Below are positions 1 to 6,768 of a DNA stretch of 16,026 bases, piece after piece; position 1 is the stretch's first letter; every line of letters begins with the position of its first letter. This DNA is from Gemmatimonadaceae bacterium. Lineage in GTDB: Bacteria > Gemmatimonadota > Gemmatimonadetes > Gemmatimonadales > Gemmatimonadaceae. Where the stretch lies: contig JALOPO010000007.1 of NCBI GenBank assembly GCA_025453855.1, forward strand, positions 1 to 16,026, read 5' to 3'. A program made the position numbers and the translations under genes. The notes beneath the pieces were generated by a model. That model saw nothing but the letters and a program-made list of their open reading frames with translations, made no database searches and was not told the DNA's origin.

Positions 1-91
1 TCGAGCGCACGGTCGGGGTCGCCGATGTGCCGTGCGGGGAGTGATGCAGGTTGTGCGCCATGTGCATCGGGGAAAAGGCGTGATCGTGCAT
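1..91 (-). CDS. possible start of a further gene, cut by the left edge
   Basis: Downstream of the HEAT-repeat gene an open frame runs to the window edge. The ATG codons at 91, 67 and 61 are all in this frame and are the only ATGs on this strand in the last 260 bases. The peptide begins MHDHAFSPMHMAHNLHHSPH, which is very rich in His and Met. GC at third positions is higher here than in the other frames I compared by eye, which supports coding. The frame is also open upstream (for example VRVQRLGDEWILVSGTAP), so a GTG at 145 or 109 could be the true start. No good ribosome binding site precedes any of them. In bases 92-260 I see no other supported feature. Too little is visible to name a product. 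Confidence 0.3.
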   Translation of the reverse strand, partial: MHDHAFSPMHMAHNLHHSPHGTSATPTVRS

Positions 92-260
92 CGGAGCGGT
101 GCCGGACACGAGTATCCACTCGTCTCCGAGTCGTTGGACTCGCACGAGGTCGCTGCGACGGCAATCCTTTCGTGTCGGCCTGCGGACAATTGCGCAGCTC
201 GTCGGTCGGCGACGATGATCGGTCGAGCCGCCGCAGCCACGACTCTCGGAACGCCGCGGG

Positions 261-1409
261 TCAGTCGCGGCCCGTCGCGTTGACGCGCAGCAGCGCGAGC
301 ATGCGCCGCTGGCGCCATGCGGGCGCCGACACGTCGAGCACGGGGGCGTGCGGCGCGAGGCCTGCCAGCGCCCAGACAGCAATGCGACGGTATGGCTGCG
401 ACGCCTCGCTCAGGATCTCGACCATCGTCTCGCAGGTTCGCGGCCGGCCGAGCAGGCGACGGTCACCGGAAGCGGGCGGGAGTGGTGCGTCGTCGCCCCA
501 GATGGTGCGCCGAGCGAGAACACTCCCGACAGCGTCTTCCGGGGTGCGATCGGTGTCGAGGACCGCAAGCAACCGGGTGTGTCCCGCCCAGCCGATCAGC
601 TCGGCCACCCGTCGACGAGCCACCGTGGTGTGCGCGGACTCGGCGACGCCCCGCACGATCGCCTCGGATTCACGATCCGGGAGCAGGGCGACGAGTTCGC
701 GCACGGCAAGGAGCCAGGCGTCGTCACCAGTCGCCGACGCACGGGCGATCGCCTCGCGCACGCGCGGAATGTCACCGACCGACGCGGCGGCGCGCGTCGC
801 CGTCGCGCGAACGTCCCGGTCGGGATCATCCATGCCGGTCGCCACGGCGATCGCCGAGATCGCGAGGCGACGCGTCGCGACGACATCGTACGCGGCGAGC
901 CGGCACTCGGGTGACCTGTCGGCGAGCGCGCGCCTGACCACCGGGGACGGATCACGGGCCAGTGCCCCGAGCGCGCGGATTGCCGCTGCGCGCACGGGCG
1001 CGTGGAGGCCCTCGGCCGCGAGAGACGCGACGCCACGGCTCGCGGTCTCGGAACCGACCCAGACGGCCGCGTCGTGCAGCGCCGTGGCCATCACGGCGTC
1101 CATCGGCGCCGGGCTACCCACGGCGGCACCCGTCCGCTCCGTGACCTCGAGCCCACGCAGCCATCGTGTGGCGGCCAGCACGAACAAGGTCGATGGCAGG
1201 TCGGCCGCGACTTCCGCGAGCTCCGCGATCGCATGGTCGCAGCGTGGGTCGGCAGCCAGCGCGTCGAGCGCACTCGCCAGCTCATCGTCGACGTCGAGGA
1301 GCTCGGCGAGCGTGGTCTCTTCTGCCTCCACGCGTCGCGCGCGGAGCTCCCACAGCACCGCACTGCGCTCGGCGAGCTGCAGCGCGACTCGCGCGGGCGT
1401 GCCGTTCAT
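261..1409 (-). CDS. HEAT-repeat protein, TIGR02270-like
   Basis: The protein has 382 residues. The N-terminal segment ALQLAERSAVLWELRARRVE (9-28), followed by TLAELLDVDDELASALDAL (33-51), matches the start I know from TIGR02270 proteins, which often lie in T6SS and similar accessory loci. Residues about 138-280 contain tandem helical repeats of the HEAT type with recurring APVRAAAIRALGALA- and DRDVRATATRAAA-like units. HEAT arrays serve as protein-binding scaffolds; I know no defined biochemical role for this family. The gene begins six bases after the immunity gene stop, so it belongs to the same transcript. Only a weak ribosome binding site is visible (GTGG next to the ATG), consistent with coupling. 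It ends RVNATGRD with TGA at 263-261. Confidence 0.9.
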   Translation of the reverse strand: MNGTPARVALQLAERSAVLWELRARRVEAEETTLAELLDVDDELASALDALAADPRCDHAIAELAEVAADLPSTLFVLAATRWLRGLEVTERTGAAVGSPAPMDAVMATALHDAAVWVGSETASRGVASLAAEGLHAPVRAAAIRALGALARDPSPVVRRALADRSPECRLAAYDVVATRRLAISAIAVATGMDDPDRDVRATATRAAASVGDIPRVREAIARASATGDDAWLLAVRELVALLPDRESEAIVRGVAESAHTTVARRRVAELIGWAGHTRLLAVLDTDRTPEDAVGSVLARRTIWGDDAPLPPASGDRRLLGRPRTCETMVEILSEASQPYRRIAVWALAGLAPHAPVLDVSAPAWRQRRMLALLRVNATGRD

Positions 1410-1415
1410 CCACGT

Positions 1416-2375
1416 CTAGCCGGCGACATCGTCGAACCGCCGGAGCCATGGCACCCATTCGGCGTTCGTCGGCGCGACGATGAACGGCTCCCGCAATGCG
1501 CGGAGTCGCCTGGCGACCGAAACATACTCCATGGGGACGTTGCGCCGGTTGAGGTCACCCATCTGCGGCGTGCCGCCGGCCTGGATGATGAGCCCACCGT
1601 CGTAGGGGCGGATCGTGAAGGACGGCGCGGGAAGGTCGGCACGCAACGCGTCGGCTCCACCCGCCCTGGTGACCCAGTCGTCGTCGAGGATGGTGAGCCA
1701 GTTCACGCCCTTGATGCCCTCCCATGCCGCGATGCTGTGGAACACGGGGCTGTCGAGCTCGAGGCCGGGATGGCGCAGCGCGAACGGGAACGCATTGCGC
1801 ACCGTCGACCTTGCCACGCGCGGGTCGACGGAGAGCGCACACCCGAGGCCGGCATAGCCGTGGATCGGGCGCAACCGAGTCGCCCACCGCATCACGAAGT
1901 CGCCAAAGCTTTCGGAACGCGCGGCGAAGTAGTCGATGGGGAGGTGCACCGTCACGTGCGACGCTTCATGCAGGCGCTCGGTCTTCCAGGCGAACGAGGC
2001 CGCGATCATGCAGGCGAAGTCGCTTGCGGAGTCGCGCGTCGGCCCCGCGTGCATCGCGACGTCCCACCCGGAGCCTGCCGGTGCGCGGTCGATCGCCTCC
2101 AGCAGCCCGGGCTTCGGTCGACGCCCCCCCTTCACCTCCTTCCACTTGCCGGTCGCCGACTGCGCGATCCATCGCAGTTGGTCACCGATCATGCCGTCGA
2201 ACTCCTCCGCGCACTCGCGAAGGATGCCCTTGAGCGGCGCGTCGGAGCCGCCCATGACGTAGAAGGTGGCCATGAGCGCAAGCCGTGCCTCCACGTTGCC
2301 GGTGGCATCGGTGGGTGCGAGCGCACTGGCGAGTGCGGCGAGGTCGTCCGGCGCAGGAGTGATTGGCACAGTCAT
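1416..2375 (-). CDS. DUF3396-type T6SS immunity protein
   Basis: The protein has 319 residues. The family-like core is RHPGLELDSP (201-210), FHSIAAWEGIKGVNWLTIL (212-230), WVTRAGGADAL (234-244), then QAGGTPQMGDLNRRNVPMEY (265-284). I recognise this as DUF3396, which occurs as the immunity partner of T6SS nuclease effectors. It would bind and block the nuclease encoded just before it, in the cytoplasm. No signal peptide or membrane helix is present. The ATG at 2375 shares its A with the effector's TGA, and no Shine-Dalgarno sequence is visible there, so translation is probably coupled to the effector. The open frame continues upstream over the effector gene but that part is a shadow. The family call rests on motif memory; the pairing rests on position. 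Confidence 0.92.
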   Translation of the reverse strand: MTVPITPAPDDLAALASALAPTDATGNVEARLALMATFYVMGGSDAPLKGILRECAEEFDGMIGDQLRWIAQSATGKWKEVKGGRRPKPGLLEAIDRAPAGSGWDVAMHAGPTRDSASDFACMIAASFAWKTERLHEASHVTVHLPIDYFAARSESFGDFVMRWATRLRPIHGYAGLGCALSVDPRVARSTVRNAFPFALRHPGLELDSPVFHSIAAWEGIKGVNWLTILDDDWVTRAGGADALRADLPAPSFTIRPYDGGLIIQAGGTPQMGDLNRRNVPMEYVSVARRLRALREPFIVAPTNAEWVPWLRRFDDVAG

Positions 2376-3427
2376 CAGAAGGCGAAGCGGATGCCCATGC
2401 GAGCGGCGGCGGCGGCGCCGGCGGCCGCCTCGTCGCCCGGGATCGGGGACAAGATGAGCACGATGGCGAGTGCGGCCAAGCCGATGGTCAGCCAGTCGAT
2501 CCCCGTTGATGGCTGTTCCTGTGGCTGTCGCTGCCGGCGACGCTCGTCGCACCCGCAGCTGTCCTCGTTCATCTCGTCGACCGGCGCACTGCCCGCGATG
2601 CGCTGGTAGTCGCGCTCCTGGTCAGCGCTCCACTGGTCACCGGGAAACTTCATCTCGACGATCCGTCGGATGTTGCCCTGCGTTGGCGGCAGCGTCGGAT
2701 CCCGCACGAGCACCACATCGGGGCGCCGGACCATGCCGGTGCCGGGCCGATAGCCTGGAATCTGCTGCGCACGCCCGAACCAGTTGCGCGACGGTTCCGT
2801 GGTGTCGCGGCCGTTGACGCGGTGCATGAGCGGCGCGGGCGGCGATTGCGTCATGTCATAGGAGATCTCCGCCTTGGCGGTGCTCTGCCAGTTCAGGGCG
2901 CGGTCGCCCGAGGTGATGACCGTGGAGGCGCACACCTGGTACAGCCGCTGTCCACGTGCACCCACGGCCGGGGCATCGAGACACTGGCAGAAGATCACGC
3001 ACAGCACCTGCAGCTCGGGATCCGCCGCGACATCGGCCTGGGTGAGGCCGTTCAGGCTGGCCGCGTTCCCGGTGTTCATCGTCATCTTGTCGGTTAGGCG
3101 GCAGACGTTGCGACCCTCGACATAGACCGTCGGTGACCAGGTGAGCCACCGCGACTTCCCCTTGTTCGTGCCCGACACCACGCCCTTGCCGACGCCCGGT
3201 TCGTCGCCCGTGCATGTGGCGAACTCCGATCCGCGGATGGCGATGCTGTGGCCACCATCGGCCACGACGGTGCGGCTCCCCTTCACCAGGTCGCGCGAGA
3301 ACGAGATGATGACGTGCGGCACGGGCACGGTCGGAGTTCGGCAGACGTCGGGGATCGTGTTGCGTACGAAGCCACCGCTGCCCTTGTGGCAGATCGACAG
3401 CCCGGTGGCGCGAACGGTGATGGTCAC
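2375..3427 (-). CDS. T6SS cargo effector: DUF4150 (PAAR-like) fused to VRR-NUC-type nuclease with C-terminal membrane segment
   Basis: Residues 1 to about 125 match the DUF4150 PAAR-like pattern: ICHKGSGGFVRNTIPDVCRT near the start, then SGTNKGKSRWLTWSP and VEGRNVCRLTDKMTMN. This domain would cap VgrG. Residues about 225-280 form a PD-(D/E)xK/VRR-NUC-type core: RRPDVVLV (D237), IVEMKFPGD (E258, K260, D264) and QERDYQRIAG (Q270, Y274). VRR-NUC effectors of the T6SS are established antibacterial DNases. A middle stretch has cysteines in CVIFCQC (143-149). Unusually, the nuclease is followed by an Arg/Gln-rich linker and a hydrophobic helix (about 311-329), then PIPGDEAAAGAAAAAR. The start is GTG at 3427 with AGGAG eight bases upstream; no in-frame ATG nearby would keep the whole domain. 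The stop shares one base with the immunity gene start (TGATG). Confidence 0.92.
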   Translation of the reverse strand: MTITVRATGLSICHKGSGGFVRNTIPDVCRTPTVPVPHVIISFSRDLVKGSRTVVADGGHSIAIRGSEFATCTGDEPGVGKGVVSGTNKGKSRWLTWSPTVYVEGRNVCRLTDKMTMNTGNAASLNGLTQADVAADPELQVLCVIFCQCLDAPAVGARGQRLYQVCASTVITSGDRALNWQSTAKAEISYDMTQSPPAPLMHRVNGRDTTEPSRNWFGRAQQIPGYRPGTGMVRRPDVVLVRDPTLPPTQGNIRRIVEMKFPGDQWSADQERDYQRIAGSAPVDEMNEDSCGCDERRRQRQPQEQPSTGIDWLTIGLAALAIVLILSPIPGDEAAAGAAAAARMGIRFAF

Positions 3428-3473
3428 GGACGATCTCCTGGACTGAGGCGGTTGGCGCAGGACCGGACGTGGG

Positions 3474-4106
3474 TCAAGACTCGAGCGCCGACGACAGGAC
3501 GGCGCACCCGTGCTCGATCAGCAGCGAGGCGGCAGGCGTGGCGAGGTTCCGGTCGAGTGTCGGGAGGTACGGCACGGCCGCGAGTGCGCACAATGCCCCT
3601 GGTCCCTGCGTGCGATCGGCGAGCGCGTCGCGCAGCGCGTCGAGGTCGACCCCGAGCACCGGCGCCGCCCTCGCCATCGCATCGGCGGCAGCCGCGTCGA
3701 TCGCGTCCGCCACGTCGCCTCCCACCAGGTCGATGCGATCGGCGCCGGCACGCCACAGGCTCAGCGACCAGTCGGACATGGTCTCGTCGGCGTACACCTG
3801 AAGCACCAGCGGAGCGGTCAGGAGCAGCGTCGCGACCACGTCGCGCTCGTATCGCTCCACCTGGACGCCGCTCGGCAGCGGCAAGGGCGAGACCAGCGTC
3901 CGCGCTCGCGGTGACCCGCTGCGCGGGAGCGCCACGTCGGCGAGGTCCGCGGCGACGACGGCCCACCACGGCTCCACGTCAGCGCGGGGCGGCGGCACCA
4001 CCGCGTGATCAAAGATCAGGCAGGGAAGCTCGAGGCGCGAGAGCCGCACCTGCAGCGTGCCGGGATCGGGCGAGCGCACCACGAAGTAGTCGGTCATCTC
4101 GGACAT
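3474..4106 (-). CDS. unrecognised 210-residue cytoplasmic protein
   Basis: I recognise no family. The protein opens MSEMTDYFVVRSPDPGTLQV and has no signal peptide or membrane helix. The middle shows alternating strands with ERYERDVVATLLL and QVYADETMSDWSLSLWRAG (about 85-121). The C-terminal 85 residues are Ala-rich and helical (DVADAIDAAAADAMARAAPV near 131-150). The gene starts six bases after the ketoacyl-synthase-like gene and ends 46 bases before the nuclease effector. That position suggests a role in handling or loading that effector, for example as a chaperone, but this is inference only. I chose the ATG at 4106 because AGGGTGAG lies close upstream; the ATG at 4097 is a weaker alternative without a visible ribosome binding site. 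Codon use matches the neighbours, so the gene is probably real. Confidence 0.82.
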   Translation of the reverse strand: MSEMTDYFVVRSPDPGTLQVRLSRLELPCLIFDHAVVPPPRADVEPWWAVVAADLADVALPRSGSPRARTLVSPLPLPSGVQVERYERDVVATLLLTAPLVLQVYADETMSDWSLSLWRAGADRIDLVGGDVADAIDAAAADAMARAAPVLGVDLDALRDALADRTQGPGALCALAAVPYLPTLDRNLATPAASLLIEHGCAVLSSALES

Positions 4107-4112
4107 GACGTC

Positions 4113-5213
4113 TCACCCTGTCGCGGAGGTTGCACCGGCGAGTCGCTGCACGCGGCCGCTCGCGGGCCACTCGTCGTGCGGGGCACCCGCCGGCCGTTCG
4201 AGGTGCACCACCGCGCGATCGCCATCGGCACACATGGTCACGACGAGGGCGCGCGTCGCGCGTCGGCGGCCGACCGCGAGTCCCCCCGCCGCGAGTGCGA
4301 TGAGCGCGGGAAGCGTCGCGGCACCGAGATCGCCCCAGCGATCCGCGGGAGCGACCATCTCGCATGCCAGGAGGGCCGCCGTGTCGGGCGACGCGAGGGC
4401 CGCGAGGGCCCATTCCTCCGCGCGCCATGGTGCCGCACCGAAGTCGCTCACCACGAGGTCCGCATCGTCCGCCGACATGCCGACCGCGGCGCCCAGCGCG
4501 CCGGCCAGCGCGCGCCCGACGATCGGCCTGGAGGAGCCGACCGGAGTCGGCTCGCTCGCCAGACCGACAGCATGCAGGACCGGTACGGCGGCTGCGTGCG
4601 GGCCCGGCTCATCCGTCGTGAGGACGAGCACCGCAGCACCCTCGCCCGGTACGAGGCCCCACGACACCACGGCGCCGTGTCCGCCGCGGTGCAGCTGGCG
4701 AGCCCGGTCGAGCGTCTCGATGGCCGTCGGCTCGATCCACGTGTCGACCCCGATGATCACCAGCCGATGCCGTGTCGCGGTCTGGGCACGGGCGAGGACG
4801 GCACCGGCACCGGCCGCACCGGTGCGCACGACGTGGACGCGTGCCGACGCGCCACGCTCCCCGGCATGACGACGCACATGGGCAACGAGGGACGACTCGA
4901 GCGCCTCCGGCAAGCCCGGGCGTGGCCGCGGCAGGCAGAGCACGACGTCGATCGACGACTCGAGATCGACGTTTCCGAGGCGCGACATGGCATCGCCCCA
5001 CGCTCCGTCGATCAGGGCGCACCATCGCGCCGCCGTCGGTTCGGGATCCGGCGCGAACGCCATCGCGCAGTAGACGGGTTCGCCCTGCAGCGAGACCATC
5101 CACGGGTGCTCGCGCACGCCCGTCGCACCGCCGCGCACCGCCGCATCGTGGAACTCGCTGCCGGTGCCGAGTGCGGTCTGCAGCCCTGTCGCGAGCAGCG
5201 ACACGCGCGTCAT
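4113..5213 (-). CDS. ketoacyl-synthase-like (thiolase-fold) protein of T6SS locus, probably non-catalytic
   Basis: The protein has 366 residues and resembles the beta-ketoacyl synthase-like proteins encoded next to DUF2169 adaptors in T6SS loci. Fold-level cues are TGAAGAGAVLARA (131-143), followed by LVIIGVDTWIEP (151-162), the PGEGAAVLVL motif (189-198) and the late GDLGAATLPALIALAAGG segment (294-311). The cysteine expected for a ketoacyl synthase nucleophile is not in the TGAAGAG region. Its cysteines (about 49, 65, 93, 284, 328) are elsewhere, and no clear His-His pair is visible. I therefore read it as a fold retained without the condensing reaction. Its T6SS role is unknown, perhaps effector binding or assembly. 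The start at 5213 overlaps the previous stop (ATGA). The longer upstream frame lies over the DUF2169 gene and was rejected. Confidence 0.85.
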   Translation of the reverse strand: MTRVSLLATGLQTALGTGSEFHDAAVRGGATGVREHPWMVSLQGEPVYCAMAFAPDPEPTAARWCALIDGAWGDAMSRLGNVDLESSIDVVLCLPRPRPGLPEALESSLVAHVRRHAGERGASARVHVVRTGAAGAGAVLARAQTATRHRLVIIGVDTWIEPTAIETLDRARQLHRGGHGAVVSWGLVPGEGAAVLVLTTDEPGPHAAAVPVLHAVGLASEPTPVGSSRPIVGRALAGALGAAVGMSADDADLVVSDFGAAPWRAEEWALAALASPDTAALLACEMVAPADRWGDLGAATLPALIALAAGGLAVGRRRATRALVVTMCADGDRAVVHLERPAGAPHDEWPASGRVQRLAGATSATG

Positions 5214-6250
5214 GCCGGCACCCGGACCGGCGCGGGCCACAGCCGGCGCACCGGCTTGAAGCGCACGACCGTGTCGACCAGCTCCAGCACGTCGGCGTGA
5301 CACGTGTGCGATGCGAGGAACCCGAGATGGATCCGGCGGCTTCGCGTATCGATGCGGACCGACGACATGGCGAAGCGCAACACCGTCGTCCGACGGCGCG
5401 TGAAGTGCACCGTCGCACTCAGCACCACACGCGGGAGCACGAACGACCAGCGCCCTTCCTCCGTCATGCCGATCACGCGCACGGGCTCGCCGCCGACGAG
5501 CGGCGTCGCCGTCCACTGGTCTGGCGGTGCGGCCTGGAAGAAGCGGTCGTCGAGGTCCGTCGGGACCAGCGGGGCACGCAGTCGGCGCCACGTCTCGTCA
5601 TAGGTGCCCGCCCAGCGACGTCGGCTGCTCCAGTGCGGCGCGATGGGGCCCAGGCCAGCCGGGGCGCCCTCGGCACGAGCCGCCTCCGCGGCCGACACGT
5701 AGGCGACGTTCGGCAGGGGGCGTCCCGCGAGCTCGCGGGACGCGGCAGCGAGGCCGCATCCGACGGGGTTCGCGGCCGTGGCGGGGTGCTCGCGTCCTGG
5801 CGCCGCAGCGGGATCGGGGCCACCGAGCGCACGCGCGAACGTGATGGGCATCCGGTCGAATGGTGCCGGGGGCGGCGACTCGCCTCGTGCATCGGCGACC
5901 CGGTCACCGACGATGCGCAGCCGCTTCTCGACCCCGCCGACGGCGACGGCGACGTCCATGGCCGTGCAGGGGCGACCGCCGGGAGCGATCGCGTCACCCT
6001 CCACGAGGACGTCGGTCCGTGTGCGTGCCAGCGCGAAGTCGGTGTCACGCACGAGGAGGTGACCGCCCGCGCACTCGGCGTACTCCGGTGCCAGCAACGG
6101 CACGTCGCATGGCTCCGCGATGTCCACGCGCCCGGCGGCATCGACGTGAAAGGAGCAGCAGGCCGCGACCTGCCACACCTCGGCCCCCTCCCGGTCCCGC
6201 GTGAAGGCACGCTCGACGCCGAACGGCGTGAGGTTGCGGAGCTGCCACAT
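5210..6250 (-). CDS. DUF2169-type T6SS effector adaptor
   Basis: DUF2169 proteins are cytoplasmic adaptors or chaperones found beside PAAR-type effectors and VgrG, and they help load effectors onto the spike. The 346-residue length fits the single-domain family members. Family-like features are the opening NLTPFGVERAFTRDREGAEVW (split across residues 6-26), the TDVLVEGDAIAPGG segment near 79-92, GGVEKRLRIVGDR near 105-117, the FARALGG segment, LPNVAY near 179, and the GLGPIAPHWSSRRRWAGTYD segment with the FFQAAPPDQ block near 235-245. It sits four genes before the DUF4150 effector start, which is its most likely client. Its stop overlaps the next gene's start as ATGA. No signal peptide or membrane segment is visible. 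Confidence 0.93.
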   Translation of the reverse strand: MWQLRNLTPFGVERAFTRDREGAEVWQVAACCSFHVDAAGRVDIAEPCDVPLLAPEYAECAGGHLLVRDTDFALARTRTDVLVEGDAIAPGGRPCTAMDVAVAVGGVEKRLRIVGDRVADARGESPPPAPFDRMPITFARALGGPDPAAAPGREHPATAANPVGCGLAAASRELAGRPLPNVAYVSAAEAARAEGAPAGLGPIAPHWSSRRRWAGTYDETWRRLRAPLVPTDLDDRFFQAAPPDQWTATPLVGGEPVRVIGMTEEGRWSFVLPRVVLSATVHFTRRRTTVLRFAMSSVRIDTRSRRIHLGFLASHTCHADVLELVDTVVRFKPVRRLWPAPVRVPA

Positions 6251-6263
6251 GGCGCCGCCCGCG

Positions 6264-6764
6264 TCAGTTGATCTGGACGGCAGCGCCGCTCAGCGTGTTC
6301 ACGCCGGCCGCGCGACTCGACACATGATCCCCCCGGATCACGACCCGACCATCCTGCGTCAGGACGATGCGAGCGCTCCCGCAACGAAGCTCGAGGCTGT
6401 CGGTCGCCTCGAGCACCAGCCGCGGCGCCGGAGCGGGCTCACGATCACGCCCATCGGCTTCGGCCAGATGGAGCAGGCCGAGCACGAGCGGGCGTCGCAC
6501 GTCGCCACCCACGAACGTGACCGCCGCGACGCGGCCGACGTCCGCGGCCGTCACCGTCGCAATGGTCGGCGCCGACACCGCCGCGCCCAGGCCGAGCGTG
6601 CCCGCGTCGAGCATGACCGACGCCGCCTCGACGCCGGTGACCTGGAGCAGCACCACGCCATCGATACGGGGCACCCGCAGCGGCGGCGTTCCATCGATGA
6701 CGGCGTCCAGTTCCTGAGCGGTCGTGACAGTGACCGGGATCACGCTGCCGGCGAGCTCCGCCAT
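6264..6764 (-). CDS. DUF6484-type small T6SS spike-associated protein
   Basis: The protein has 166 residues. The N-terminal half contains the pattern RIDGVVLLQVTG and, near 80-100, VAAVTFVGGDVRRPLVLGLL, which resembles the OB-like region of spike proteins. The C-terminal half (about 115-166) reads as short beta strands: LVLEATDSLELRCGSARIVL, then TQDGRVVIRG, then a GVNTLSGAAVQIN ending. I recognise this as the pattern of DUF6484 proteins in T6SS loci, recalled from memory and not searched. The strand pattern resembles the end of a VgrG needle, so it may pack on or extend the VgrG tip; that is inference. The gene begins four bases after the vgrG stop and ends 13 bases before the DUF2169 gene, so all three are probably expressed together. 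Confidence 0.88.
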   Translation of the reverse strand: MAELAGSVIPVTVTTAQELDAVIDGTPPLRVPRIDGVVLLQVTGVEAASVMLDAGTLGLGAAVSAPTIATVTAADVGRVAAVTFVGGDVRRPLVLGLLHLAEADGRDREPAPAPRLVLEATDSLELRCGSARIVLTQDGRVVIRGDHVSSRAAGVNTLSGAAVQIN

Positions 6765-6768
6765 GGCA

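Noticed and set aside
1002..2609. Long plus-strand open frames over 25-2609
   Set aside because: They lie opposite the HEAT-repeat and immunity genes, give Arg/Ser/Ala-rich nonsense-like protein, and run against the direction of every supported gene.
3428..3473. Possible terminator or promoter before the nuclease effector
   Set aside because: The 46-base gap shows only a ribosome binding site (AGGAG) before the GTG start; no hairpin with a T-run.
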